A DNA stretch of 64,000 bases, taken from the NCBI GenBank assembly GCA_019914995.1, contig CM034137.1, forward strand, positions 7,405,155 to 7,469,154, read 5' to 3'. This document shows positions 22,275-33,514 of the stretch, in pieces. This stretch comes from Acanthochlamys bracteata. Lineage: Eukaryota; Streptophyta; Magnoliopsida; Pandanales; Velloziaceae. Each line of letters opens with the position of its first letter. Within the stretch, counting starts at the first letter, position 1. The notes under the pieces are model-generated. The model did not search any database. It saw only the letters and a list, made by a program, of their open reading frames with translations, and was not told the origin of the DNA. The translations under genes and the position numbers were made by a program.

Positions 22275-23600
22275 TCAAGGTTTGGCAGGTTCGTCATCAT
22301 CTTCAATGTCCCAACTAAGATCCTCATCATCATCTGCAGCACTAAGTCTCTTCCGCAGATCAATCCTCTTAGGACTCTCACTGGTACTAACTTTCTTATC
22401 CTCATGCTCCCCAAGATCCTCAATCTCATCCCACCCCATGTCATCCTCTTCCTGCATGGAAGGCTGGGTAGATACAACTGAGATATCGCTATCTTTGCAC
22501 GACTCTACTGGTTCAGGTTGTGTCTCGGGCTTCACATCCTCTTCTGTCCGAGCAACTGTATTAAACTGAGAAACCACACCAGTCTCTTTAAGTTCCACTA
22601 TTGGAGTTTCTTCTTCTCCGACCTTATCTGGCACCTGAGAAGCCTCCAAGTTCTTATCTTTTGCCATAATATTGCCTTTTCTCTCCTCCGCAACTTCCGG
22701 CAGTGTCTCAGTAACTTCTTTCTTTTGGTTTCCATTTTCTTTCTCTTTACCTTCTCCACTAGAGTCACCTCCTTCTTTACTCGACTGCTGCTTCTGTTGC
22801 TTCTCTTGTTCCTCCTGTTGATCATCATCATCAATTTCCCAGCTGAGCACCTCTTCTTCCCCGTCAATCACCCGTTTAACCAACTTCACTCTGGCATCCT
22901 CCACCAGCTTCAACTTATGCATTTTGTAAAAATACCTGCACCAGAATGTCTCATTATCCACAACCCCTGGCACCAACCTCTCCATCACACCTTCGACCAC
23001 AGAATTCTCACGCAATATCGATTCAATCTCCTCTTTCTTCTTCTCGGTCTTGAATTCTTTCATCCACTCCCCAAAATCGATTTCATCATCAGGCGGCACC
23101 GAATATGTCCCTGGGTCCGACTGCAACGCATGAAGTTGCGCATCATACCTGCTATACCTCTTCGTAGAAGACAACTGATTCTGTAACAAAGAAGCTTGCT
23201 CACCATGTGATTCAACATCTTCATAATCCGCAATCTGCGAAAGCAAGCCAGAAACCGAACCTTCGATATCATCAATAGCTTTTCCAACAGTTTCTAGCGA
23301 ATCATGAGCAGCATCAACGGCACGGGAAGCAGCAGATCGTAAGGCAGCGGTCTCTTTACGCAATCCTTCACCGAACTCCTTCAGATCGCGTCCGTAAGTT
23401 CCAATCACAGACTCCGATTTCGAAGCTAGGGTTTTGATCAAACCACCAAACTTCCACGCTCCAACGACACTGGCGACGGTGGCGGAGGGAGACTTCGTCG
23501 GAGATGCCGCGGAGGAATTCGTGTTCGATTCTTCGGGTTGTTGATGTCCTTCTTCTGCCTCATCGGCGGGATCAGAGAATACTGTTTTTATGAAATTCAT
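22275..23600 (-). CDS. BSD domain-containing protein, intronless
   Basis: The 441-residue protein carries one BSD domain at about 175-235. Its hallmark adjacent Phe-Trp is in DNETFWCRYFYKM (Phe219, Trp220), preceded by DFGEWMKEF and LRENSVVEGVMERLVPG. BSD domains occur in TFIIH p62 and in synapse-associated and DOS2-like proteins; in plants the function of this subgroup is poorly known. Residues 45-130 are an amphipathic, probably coiled segment (FGGLIKTLASKSESVIGTYG). The C-terminal 200 residues are Glu/Lys/Gln-rich and probably disordered. They carry three similar Trp-acidic motifs: LSWEIDDDD, MGWDEIEDLG and LSWDIEDDDE, the last near the C-terminus. The ATG at 23600 is preceded by a leader with a GA repeat. 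Confidence 0.9.
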   Translation of the reverse strand: MNFIKTVFSDPADEAEEGHQQPEESNTNSSAASPTKSPSATVASVVGAWKFGGLIKTLASKSESVIGTYGRDLKEFGEGLRKETAALRSAASRAVDAAHDSLETVGKAIDDIEGSVSGLLSQIADYEDVESHGEQASLLQNQLSSTKRYSRYDAQLHALQSDPGTYSVPPDDEIDFGEWMKEFKTEKKKEEIESILRENSVVEGVMERLVPGVVDNETFWCRYFYKMHKLKLVEDARVKLVKRVIDGEEEVLSWEIDDDDQQEEQEKQQKQQSSKEGGDSSGEGKEKENGNQKKEVTETLPEVAEERKGNIMAKDKNLEASQVPDKVGEEETPIVELKETGVVSQFNTVARTEEDVKPETQPEPVESCKDSDISVVSTQPSMQEEDDMGWDEIEDLGEHEDKKVSTSESPKRIDLRKRLSAADDDEDLSWDIEDDDEPAKP

Positions 23601-23626
23601 CTTATAGAAAATTTCTCGTTCGGATT

Positions 23627-23628
<2 letters not shown>

Positions 23629-23660
<32 letters not shown>
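23629..23660. repeat. GA microsatellite in the BSD gene 5' leader
   Basis: About 16 GA units (CT on the gene strand) lie roughly 30-60 bp upstream of the start codon. Confidence 0.85.
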
Positions 23661-23663
<3 letters not shown>

Positions 23664-24080
23664 ATCTGGCGGAATAGAGCAGGAGAGAGAACAAGAAGGG
23701 GGAGGTCAGTGGGGAGGGGGTGAGAGGAATTTTGTGTTTGTGGGGTCTTTTGTAAATCGTTAGAAGAAGAAGAAAAGAGAGCAAATAGTATATTTATTTC
23801 AAATATTTAGGTTTCTGGAAGATTGTCTTTTGTCTTTTTTCGATAGAAAGCAAAAAGAGCTCGACACCAATGATTTCTGTTATCCACAAATTTAATTGGA
23901 AGGATTTATCTGAAATCTTTCATGAACTTAAGTTACTTATAACAGCAATCCTGCTTCGAAAATCGAGTCAATTACTCGTGTAGAAGTCACTCCAAAATCA
24001 CAGCATACTGAAATAAAAATGAAGAAAGAATTGCTTGCCAAGAATGTTTTTGGCATCATTGTCTCATCTTTCTTCACAAT

Positions 24081-24414
24081 GGGCGTGTTTAAAATAAATA
24101 CTTTCTTCCAACGTCTAAGTTCATGTTTTAAATATTCATAATTTTACTTTTTTTAATAAAAATTTAAATTTTAAATAATTTTTATGTTTCAATTACACAA
24201 AAAATTTAAAATTATATTTCCACATACGAAACTCTAATTCTAATTTTTTTATTTACATAATTTTTAATATAATTATATTTTTCAATTTTTAATATATTTT
24301 TAAAATCTATTAAAATATAAATACTAAACTCCACTTTTATTTTATTTTTCAAAAAATTCTACTTTTTATTTTTCACCTTCATAAAACTCAGTTACGAACT
24401 TATAAAACACGCCC
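24081..24414. mobile_element. MITE with GGGCGTGTTT ends, copy 2
   Basis: The 334-bp AT-rich element has precise inverted ends, GGGCGTGTTT on the left and AAACACGCCC on the right, with the match continuing imperfectly inward. It aligns in reverse orientation with the element at 17718-18007 and with the truncated piece at 56556-56772. It lies between the diverging 5' flank of the BSD gene and the 3' end of the methyltransferase gene. Confidence 0.72.
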
Positions 24415-24937
24415 TAAATATTTACCAAAGATAATTTAAAAAACATTTTAAAATACTTAAAAAATAAATTAATTATAAAAACTAATTTTAATTTTTTATT
24501 AAAATAATAAAAATGATATATTAAATTAATGATATATAATTTAACTTAAACTTTTAAAAAATAAATATATAACAAATTTATTACAAAATATATAAAAGTT
24601 TGAAAGGAAAAATAGTATTATAATTTCAGCCAAAACAACTCCTTACTCGATACCAATGCAAAAGTAACGCGCGAATTAACATAACATCGACTCACCGTCC
24701 AGCTGGTCAACGTATAATTGGGATCATGCATTGGTGCCACATAAACCTGGTGGGATAAACCAACGGAACAGCTGATTAATTACGTAACCATACAACAATC
24801 ACATTCCTTCATGCCACAAGGTAATCTGCCACGTACTCGAGAAACAACATAGACTCTGATATTACACTGGTTGTTTCGCACAGAAACCCTCACTCCTTGA
24901 GAAACAACATAGTAGGCGAGAATAAATTTGGCTAGCT
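24415..24937. other. Spacer downstream of the methyltransferase gene
   Basis: The left half is more AT-rich repeat sequence, with AAAATAAATTAATTATAAAA-type words. The right half (about 24640-24937) is of mixed composition and is probably the methyltransferase 3' UTR. It contains GAGAAACAACATAG twice (24839 and 24899), 60 bp apart. No gene is seen. Confidence 0.4.
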
Positions 24938-27900
24938 TCAGCTCCGTTGAAATGCAACAGTGGCTACACAGGAACCCTCGACCTTGCCAAATATGACAGT
25001 TGGGTATGTTCGGACATGATCCAAGTATCGGAAAACAGATTCAGCTCCTTTTGAATCCCCCTTGTCAGTTTCTTGGGCGTCAATCCTTTGATTGAAATCC
25101 TCGACTTCTTGAATTAACTCATCCTTTGTATTGTTACATGAGGTGATAACCTATGGAAAGAGTTAAAGAACAAACACATATGCCTGAAGAACTTCTGATA
25201 TGAAGGAAATGGTAATTAATCTAGGATATTGTTCTCATTTTAGAAGGAACACCTACCAAAATCCCGCCAGGAGCAACTAAATTAGATATGGACTCCCAAT
25301 ACATAATCCTGTAAACACAAACATCATTAAAGAAACCTCTAACAATGAGCAGAAAAGAATATTCTTTTTTACACAGCACTCCAACGAGGAAAGGAATTTA
25401 TGCGCATTAATTCATATTAGAATGGGTTCCAGAACTCAGACTTAAACCCTAACTAGAAGGGAAATAGAAAGAGCATAACAAAGTTTTTCCACCCAGAATG
25501 CTATATATTTGGTTTGACTTAGCAAATGTCAGGTATTTTCCATTTTATCATTGTGTTTTGAATACCTAGCTTGATATAAATCTAAAGAGATCTCTCAAAT
25601 CCAAATATTTCTTTCTTTATAATTTGTGATTTGAGATAAAGAGCTGGTGTTGAGTTAATTTTGTTAGGGTGAACTATTTGATTCAATAATGCTGATATTT
25701 TATAATTTTCAACAAATAAAGCATGAGGATAGAAAGATAAGAATTAAAAAAGGGCATTATTGGAAGATAGAATATTGGATTTTAGCGATGAGATGCGCGG
25801 TGTGGCTAAGGCCACACTAACTTCCTTGGGTCAAGGCCATTATTCAGATAGCACCTCCCTTTTTTCCCTCCCTAAAGAACATTTGACCAACTCCAATTTC
25901 GGTTTCGAACAACTATTTACAAAGTAGATAGTCCAGGAAACATGAAACCAATCAACCCAATCATTTTAGCTTATTTGTACCAAATCCTTAAACACATGGG
26001 ACTGAAACTTTGACGTGTAATCGGTATTTTCTAGCTGATATGCTCGTTTAAATCCTTAAATATGAATGCAGAATTGCAAACTAATTGCAGTATGGGGACA
26101 CTGGACGGTAGTTTCCCAATTTGCATGAGAAATCACAAAATGTTATGCAGATTAACCTTTTATTACAGCTTGGTCACACACAGGAGGGCCAACCCCAACA
26201 AATTGCACACACATGTGACGAACATGACATACACATATCGTCAGGCAAACATAACCCATTGAAACAGAGGCATATAGAAGCTTGCTAAAGTTTAAGAAAT
26301 CAAGTGAGAAACAATTACCTTTTGATAGGTCCAACAGGATGCAATCCAATTGCATCAAATGTCCCTTTGTCCATAACAAGTTGAAACTTGTTGGAAATCC
26401 TTGTCTCCAGAATGTCAGCAACCTGACATAAATAAATTATGAAGCAGAAAAGGGATTATCAAAATTTTTTGATACCAACTTTATAGATAGTAAGTCTTGA
26501 CAAAATTTGTTAGAAGTCCAGTTAGTATGCAACCACAACAATTGCAATAAAGAAACAAGAAAATCTACCCAATCAAGCAAAGACAGTCATGGTATGTATA
26601 TTCTGAGATAAAACCATGGTCTTGACAAATAGATGCATATAAAAGAGAGTGGGCATACCATAAATTTGATGTTAGAAAAACCATCACGAGCAGCAAGGTT
26701 ACGTGCAAGCTCAATTGCACCTTCACTATAGTCAATTCCAGTCAAATCAGAAAACCTGAAATTGGACATACGTTTTGTTAGCGGATATGCTTAGCATCCC
26801 GAAATGGAGCTACACAATAGATGGTGGATTCAACTTAGGTTTTGATATTTAAATCAAACTATACCATATATCCCAACATCAATGTTTACACAAAGGTTGC
26901 AACTGCAATTTTCCCTCTCCTTCTAGTTTTGCCAACAAAACTAACAGAAATTAAAAGCTGAATGAATCCTTGGATCTACCTATATCATGGTAAGAATTGG
27001 TAAATAATGTTTGTCTGTAGTTGTGGCACAGAAGTGACAAAAGCTTAGAAATGAAGGATAAATAAGACTAGAAATTAAAGCATTTCAGTCAAATTTTTGT
27101 CAAACTGCATAATTGAATGGAGCTAACCTAAAACAGTTTGAAATCAGTTGAGAAACAACTCATCAATCTCAGAACTTAGTGGTTAGTTCCATTAGAACTA
27201 GGATAAAAATAAAAGGAGGAAGTATGATAATGAACAATACTCAATTATAGCGAATTTCTTCTATTCTCTTCACAAGCACAAAATTGTCAGTTGTGATATC
27301 ATTTGAAGAATAGATCAGTCAAAACAATCATATTAGAGAAGAGAGTAGGTGGGGGATACATTCTGCTGCTTCATTTGTGATTAGAACTAGGATAAAAATA
27401 TAAGGAGTATGATAGTGAACAATACTCTACTATAGCGAATTTCTTTTATTCTCTTCACAATCACAAATTGTCACTTGTGATATCATTTGAAGAATAGATC
27501 AGTCAAAACAATCATATTTAGGTGGGGGATACATTCTGCAGCTATCATTTGTGGCATGCATGTTGGCACAAACTGCTATTACCTCATTGTGAATAGAGGT
27601 GGCAATATGGGTTCATGGGTCGGTTCCGAGTCGACCCATATAATAACCGGGTCAAAAATGTTCAACCCTAACCCGACCCGTTTATTTATATGAGTCAAAA
27701 TTGTCAACCCTAACCCAACCTATTTATAACCAGATCAAACTCGGATCGACCCATTTAATAATTAAATTATTAAAAAAAATTATAAATATTAATTTTTAAT
27801 AATAATATATCAAAATTATTAATTATGATGTATTTAAAAAGAAAAAATATTAATTTTGACAAATTTATAAATTAAATAAAAATTAGTTAAAATTAAGATA

Positions 27901-30154
27901 AATTAAAAATAATATATATATATATATATACAAATTAAATTCAAATTTTTTGCTATTTTTTTCTAATTTTTAAATAATATATACTATATAAATAGTTAAA
28001 CGGGTCATTTTCGGGTCGACCCGAATCCGACCTGAACCCGTTTAAATTTTCGGGTCGATCCGAAATCGACCCAAACGCGTTTAAGGCTTGACCCGAACCC
28101 GACCTTTTCGGGTCGGGTCGATTTTTGCCACCCCTAATTGTGAAGGAATTGACAAAAAAGGAAAACTACGAAATCAGGATGCAACTGTATATTATATAGC
28201 ACATTTATGGCACATAAATCATTAACTGCCACAGCTGTACTCGATGCTTAATGTGGTTGACATAAATACGCACAGAGCATATTTGGTATGAGTCAAAGCA
28301 AAGTGTAACATCTGACACTTTTTTTCAACACAACCACAGATGATTTGGCAAATCCAGAAGTCCTATCACCTAATATATAAACTTTAAAGAGGAAACAACA
28401 GGAGAAAGTAATCCAAGATACCCTTGTTTTGCAAGTTCCTGTAGCAGAAGGCCATTGCCCGTACCGAGATCAAGGACAGACCATCCAGACAAATCATTGG
28501 TCATGCCACCTGATACGGCTTTAGAGCTGCTGTCATCAACTGAGTCACTACCTTGAGAGAGGTTGAGACAAAGCTTCTTGGTCCAGTTTACAACAGTATC
28601 CATAACTTCGGGACCGAACCTAGAAATATATGAATTATTAAACAAATATCAGCAGTGCAGTTTTAGCATCAAATGTCTAACAAGTGTACATTTTCTTTTA
28701 AAAGCCAAACAATAGTCCGAAATAAAATACCCTTTCAACCATGTCCATCATGAAAACTAACGAAGATAGATAACAAATAAGGTTCTATTAACTAAGATAA
28801 AGACTACCATTCTAATCACTTGAGTAACAACTATCTCAGAAAGGCACCTTGGTGCAATAAAGTTTTCATCCTTAACACTTTGGTATACACGCCCAATCTT
28901 AGCTTGTCATCTTGCAAATTAAGCTACACTTTTCTTTTACACAAATAATGCTCAGATATAAAGGCAAACCTTTTCGTGATTGTCTTCAATACTAAAGCAT
29001 CAGTTTATTGGGGCAACAAGGTGCTTAGCAGCAAAAAAGGAGTCAAAATCTGCAAAAAAATTACTGACCAAATTTCACCAGCATGACCATGTTCCTGAAA
29101 GTTTTGAAGATCCTCGGCATAAGTTGCATCCCAATAGCTTCGCAAGCCCAACACTGATGGCTCGACTTCATTAGCATCTTGCTCATCTTTGTCAGAACTG
29201 CTTAACAAAATTTAGCTGATCTGTAATCTTGTGACTATGAACTGAGAGTTTAACCATTCACACTAAAGTGGATGCTGTATAACAAAGGTCACTAAAAAAG
29301 TAAATATAATAAAATTTTCAGGTAAGAAAGAGGAAACTTAGAAGTATACATAAGCAAACAATCAAGTCACATTAACTTTTGGTGGTAATAAAGCAGCAAT
29401 CCATTTCCCTGCCCCAGCAGATTCAATTATCTACTGACAAGAATATCTAAAAGAGATAGTGACTTAAAGACCAATAAACAACACAAATAGCAATCCCAGA
29501 TAATCTACAGAAATGCATAAAAACTACTTTAAAATGACCACGACTAACTAAGTTCTTTCCAATCAAGTTGGGAAGCAGTCCATTGGCTATACCAACTAAA
29601 TCTTACTAAACATTGAAAGTAAATGGATCACAGTCTCAGTCAAATACTGACACTAAGCATTTTTACGAGCATTCCTAACGGTTAGACCGCTACTATACAC
29701 ATTAGATACAGCTCCGATTCTGCTCGAAACTAAATTGGGATGCGCTACATTCTTCGTTCTACAACGGAAAACCATCGAATCTAAGAGCTGAAATCGACTT
29801 AGAGCCATGCTCATTTTCCCAAAACCAAATTTAACAGAAACTTTTCTCCGCCACCAGAATCCAATTCTCCCCAAAACCAATATTCAAAAGAAAATCAACC
29901 CAAAACCGATGAATAATCAATCACCTGTACTCAGAAGCAGCAGCGAAATTACAGCTAGAGAGAACCTCAGCAGCATCCACGTGTCGCTGTTCATCATCAA
30001 GAGTGCTACCGTAATCGCTCTTGATCGACCACGAATCAGCCGCTACAGATCGATCATCGTCTGAGATCAGCTCCGCCGTTGCTGCCGTTGCCATCCCCGG
30101 ACCTCTCGCTGGAAATAGATCTGGTTCTTCTGGTGGCCACCTTAATCCCGCCAT
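24938..30154 (-). CDS. EEF1A lysine methyltransferase 2-like, EFM4/METTL10 family (7 exons)
   Basis: Class I SAM-dependent methyltransferase of the family that methylates a lysine of translation elongation factor eEF1A in yeast and human. Exons, 5' to 3': 30154-29925, 29197-29069, 28619-28422, 26755-26659, 26422-26319, 25308-25257, 25150-24938; 1023 nt, 340 residues. Landmarks: family signature SYWDATYAEDLQNF, FQEHGHAGEIWFG, SAM-binding motif I VLDLGTGNG (Asp170-Gly176), LTGIDYSEGAIELA (acidic residue for ribose), and VMDKGTFDAIGL (Asp236). The C-terminus ends VATVAFQRS. The first 90 residues are an acidic plant extension with no obvious targeting signal. Intron 3 (26756-28421) is long and holds a tandem duplication and a hAT-type MITE. 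The promoter is shared head to head with the plus-strand gene beginning near 30.4 kb. Confidence 0.9.
27191..27553. repeat. Tandem duplication in methyltransferase intron 3
   Basis: Two adjacent copies begin ATTAGAACTAGGATAAAAAT, at 27191-27379 (189 bp) and 27380-27553 (174 bp). They share GATATCATTTGAAGAATAGA and GTGGGGGATACATTCTGC. Differences are scattered substitutions and short deletions, including loss of an AGAGAAGAGAGT-like stretch in the second copy. Confidence 0.85.
27594..28136. mobile_element. hAT-type MITE with 8-bp target-site duplication
   Basis: The 543-bp element has terminal inverted repeats TAGAGGTGGCAA and TTGCCACCCCTA, flanked by a perfect 8-bp ATTGTGAA duplication (27586-27593 and 28137-28144). 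Eight-base duplications and TAGGGGTGGCAA-like ends mark hAT-superfamily elements. Both arms are rich in repeated GGGTCGACCCG and AACCCGACCC words, and the centre is AT-rich with a TA run. There is no transposase frame, so it is non-autonomous. It sits in methyltransferase intron 3, beside the tandem duplication. Confidence 0.88.
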
Positions 30155-30420
30155 TAATGAAAAATTTTAGATTTAGAGAGAGAAGAGGGAGAAGGTTCTA
30201 GAGAGAGAAGGAAGTTCTGCAGGGAGATTGATGGAGGTTTTGGGTACAATCTGGTCATAACGTGTTTGTAATTTGGGTTTGGAAAGATGAGTTATTTACT
30301 AAAATGGCATTTACTAATTTGGTCAGAAACTCGGACGTGTTTCTAAATGGACCGCCGCTGCTGTGGGCTATACTTTAGCGCGTATTTCAAATGTCCATAA
30401 CTAAATTCTTCTTCTTCTAG
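30155..30420. promoter_or_regulatory. Compact shared promoter between divergent genes
   Basis: Only about 250 bp separate the methyltransferase start codon (minus strand, 30154) from the C/T-rich leader of the plus-strand FAM133-like gene. No TATA box stands out. GA-rich sequence on the left and TTCTTC runs on the right are typical of plant leaders. A bidirectional promoter is inferred from spacing alone. Confidence 0.5.
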
Positions 30421-31968
30421 CCCGTTGCTTTTCTTCTTCTACTTCTTCTTCTGCTGCTGGTGAGGAAATTCTAGAAAAAGGTTTGGCTTCAATTTTCAAT
30501 AGTTAATCTGAAGTTTATCTTCAAATTGCCACAATTGTTTCTTGATTGATGCGTTCTGTTCCTGAATAATTGCAAGTTAGCTTTTGTTAATTCTTCCCTG
30601 CGGGATTAGGGTTTTTTGGAGTTCGATTTTGGTCTTTCGTCTAGGGATCTGTAGATTGGGAAGGACGAATCGTGATTTTATAATATGAAAATTATAGATA
30701 ATTCGCTTGTAGATTGAACAGATCATGGTTTTGGTATTGCTTTTGTCTTAGGTTAATTGGTTTTGAGTTGGTAGAGAATGGTGATCCTTCCGATGATTCG
30801 AGCTTGTTGTTCGTCAATGGTCACGAATAAGTTTTGGTTTAGCATTTATTTGTGTAGTAGTAGTCACTAGTAATGCATATGGGGATCTCGTTACTTGTTA
30901 TAGTGGTATCAGACTTCTTCCTGTATAGTTGAAGGACTGGTAAGAAGAGGCTTATAATGTTAGCACCTAGAGCAGTTCTAGGTGTTCTCATATTATATGC
31001 ATATGCTAGAATTTGAAAGTTGTTTGATGATTCCTTATGTCTTTAGATCTTGATCTACAAATCAGTTTTCATTTTAGTAAATGCAATTGGATTCTAAATA
31101 TTTATTGTGGTTATCTGCAGCCTGTTATTTTCGATAGAAGGATTGAGGTGCCAATTTCCTTTTTTCGTCCCAATAGTATAAGGTAAGAAACTTGCGCCCT
31201 TGTTCTTGTGGCTCCACAGTTTCTTCTGAATGTTTTCTGTTTGTGTTCCTAATATATCAAGTTAATGCGATACTTCTATTTTGCTCACTCCGATGTATTA
31301 TGATTGATAATGCTTAAGCAACATATTGCCTTGACGTTGAGCTTAGTATTACAAGTAAAACCCTTACGTTTATTTATATTGCAAGCTAAATTGTAGTGGG
31401 ACCTTTATTAAAAATGAAAGTGGACAATCACAATGTTGACCTGCTCCCATATACACCAAGAAAGTTGGCTGATATTGGTATGCACATACCGATGTGGTCT
31501 TAATAAAAGTTTCTAGCAAAATTCTTAATGGCTTTAATCAGCAAAGTATTAAAGTCCAAAAGCATGAGATTGATCAAGTTGAAATTACCTGAAACAGAAT
31601 TAGGCTGATGTGTGCTGGCATATTTTGGGGCAATATTTAGAGTCAGGGCAGTGTTTTTATAGCTCAGGCTGGTAGTTTGTAATTAACATTTTTGTTACTT
31701 TCTTTCTTTGTTATTTGATATGTACATATGCATATTCAGCATTGGTTTTCGTGCTTACTTGTGACCTTTCATTTTTATTTATTTATTTATTTATTTTTTC
31801 TTCTTACAATCTCTTTTTAGCTCAATATATATACTCGTACTATTTCATTGTTTTTGCTGCTTTACCAATCTCATAAAGCTAACAGTATTTTCTTCTCCAT
31901 TGTGAGATGCACTTCCTTGCATCATTTCAACAAACTGCAGGTTTTTGGTCTGGTTTTGAAATAAAAAA
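30421..31968 (+). other. 5' leader exons and introns of the FAM133-like gene
   Basis: No coding sequence is seen. A non-coding exon is supported at 31121-31182, with acceptor TTATCTGCAG and donor AAG|GTAAGAAA. The coding exon begins at 31941 after acceptor AACTGCAG, leaving a 28-nt leader before the ATG. The first leader exon probably lies near 30400-30480, followed by a long leader intron. An ATTT tetranucleotide repeat occurs at 31777-31800. Confidence 0.5.
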
Positions 31969-32721
31969 ATGGACAGAAAAAGGTTCATCCAGCTGGTTGA
32001 AGAGAAGAAGAGGAGAGATATGGAGAAGAATGAATCCCGGTTGAAGTGGGAACAGAAACTAGAAGCTGCTGTGAACGCAAAAGCTGATGCTGAAGCCAAG
32101 GAGAAGGAGAAGAAGCATAAAAGTAGAGAGCACCAAAAGGAAACTGCCAATGACAGCAGTGGTTCAGACAGGAAACGTACTAACAAGTCTCACAAGAAAC
32201 ACCGGAAACAGAGTTATTGTGACTCTGTCGATGACAGGAATAGTTCGAAGAAGCATAAGTGCAAGTCAAAGAGGAGGAGCTCAAGCTCAAGTGATGACAG
32301 TGACATAGAAGATTATTCAAGCTACTCTAGAAGACATTCTCATAGGAGGAGGCATACAAGACATTCATCAAGAGATTCGGGCAGTTCTTCCTCGGACAGT
32401 GAAGATGGAGATAAGCCTATGAGGAAAATTCTCAAGCGCCATCACGGATCAAGTGACTCTGAATCCACATATGGTACTGAAGAGAAGCGTAAGCACAAGC
32501 ATCGTCAGGGGCCAGGCACTGACAGTGAGGACTCTGATGCAGATGATAGCAGGAGGAGCCAGTCTTTAGGCAAGTCATCTGATGACAATTTGGGGGAGAC
32601 TGCAAGGTCTAGAAACCACAAGAGATCTCATCACAGGCACAAACAGCATCGCCATTACCATCATGACCACAACGGTGAGGAACTCCATTTAAGCCAAGGG
32701 AAAGATGAGGAAGCGAACTGA
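31969..32721 (+). CDS. FAM133-like, Lys/Ser/Arg-rich nuclear protein
   Basis: The 250-residue protein is encoded in one exon. The N-terminal 45 residues (MDRKRFIQLVEEKKRRDMEK, then ESRLKWEQKLEAA) form a charged helix like that of plant FAM133-type proteins. The rest is low-complexity: KHKSREHQ, RSSSSSDDSDIED, SSSSDSEDGDKP, and a His/Arg-rich tail RSHHRHKQHRHYHHDHNG. SR/SD-rich composition and many basic stretches suggest nuclear speckle or splicing association and heavy Ser phosphorylation; that is inference from composition. The start is the first ATG after a spliced leader. Function is unknown. Confidence 0.78.
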   Translation: MDRKRFIQLVEEKKRRDMEKNESRLKWEQKLEAAVNAKADAEAKEKEKKHKSREHQKETANDSSGSDRKRTNKSHKKHRKQSYCDSVDDRNSSKKHKCKSKRRSSSSSDDSDIEDYSSYSRRHSHRRRHTRHSSRDSGSSSSDSEDGDKPMRKILKRHHGSSDSESTYGTEEKRKHKHRQGPGTDSEDSDADDSRRSQSLGKSSDDNLGETARSRNHKRSHHRHKQHRHYHHDHNGEELHLSQGKDEEAN

Positions 32722-33514
32722 AGGTGACCCTGAATGAGGTGCTGATACTCCCAGGCACTGACTTGTTAGACCTAGCATCATCCGAGATGCCTTCCTTTCA
32801 AGTTTTTTGCACACCTTTGGATCACATTAAGGTGCAAGTTTAGGATTCTGATGGATTTTGGAAATGTAAACCATTCTGATTTACATTGTTGTCTATCAGT
32901 TTCGTGGTGGTATTAGCTTGGGATGGGTCTTATGAAGCATGTCGTTTCTGTACGAGCCAATTTGTTTTCTAAGTTGCTGTGTTCAGAAAACATGCTGCCA
33001 GAATGCCATAATCGTGCGAGGAGAACTAGAAAATTAATTTTTCTGACTTTCGAATTGGACCATTTTTAATTACATCGACCACATTTAAGGTTCACACAAT
33101 GTTTAGTTACTGATCAACATTGCGTTAGTTGTCCCAACAGTTAAGCTGTGCAATGCCAGGACATTATAATTGTTACTACCTGAAGGTTTCAGGATGGAAA
33201 TGAGACGAACTTGTAAAACAAAACATGTCATGGAGATGTCTGTTCGGTAAACGTAGATAGCAGTCACAATCTGTCATTTCTTACTGAGCATTAACATAAT
33301 TTCACAATAGTCTCTCAAAATTGTTAGAAATCATACAAAATTTGGAGCGTACATGACTGGTCATGTGTGCCAATGTGAAAGATTGAACTTGTTATTACAT
33401 CGTGGAGCTCCCAATTTTGGTGGGACAAGTCTAACTCCTGATGAGATGAAAGAATAACTAAGCCGTCTTCTTGTACAATCTATACAACAGAACGAGTTAA
33501 CGTGCAACTCATCA
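32722..33514. other. Convergent 3' flanks
   Basis: The 3' UTR of the FAM133-like gene enters from the left and that of the oxidoreductase gene from the right. No further gene or repeat is seen. Confidence 0.5.

Noticed and set aside
22518..23186. 222-codon plus-strand frame opposite the BSD gene
   Set aside because: It is a hydrophobic Leu/Phe-rich shadow of the Glu/Lys-rich tail; the minus-strand frame carries a recognisable domain.
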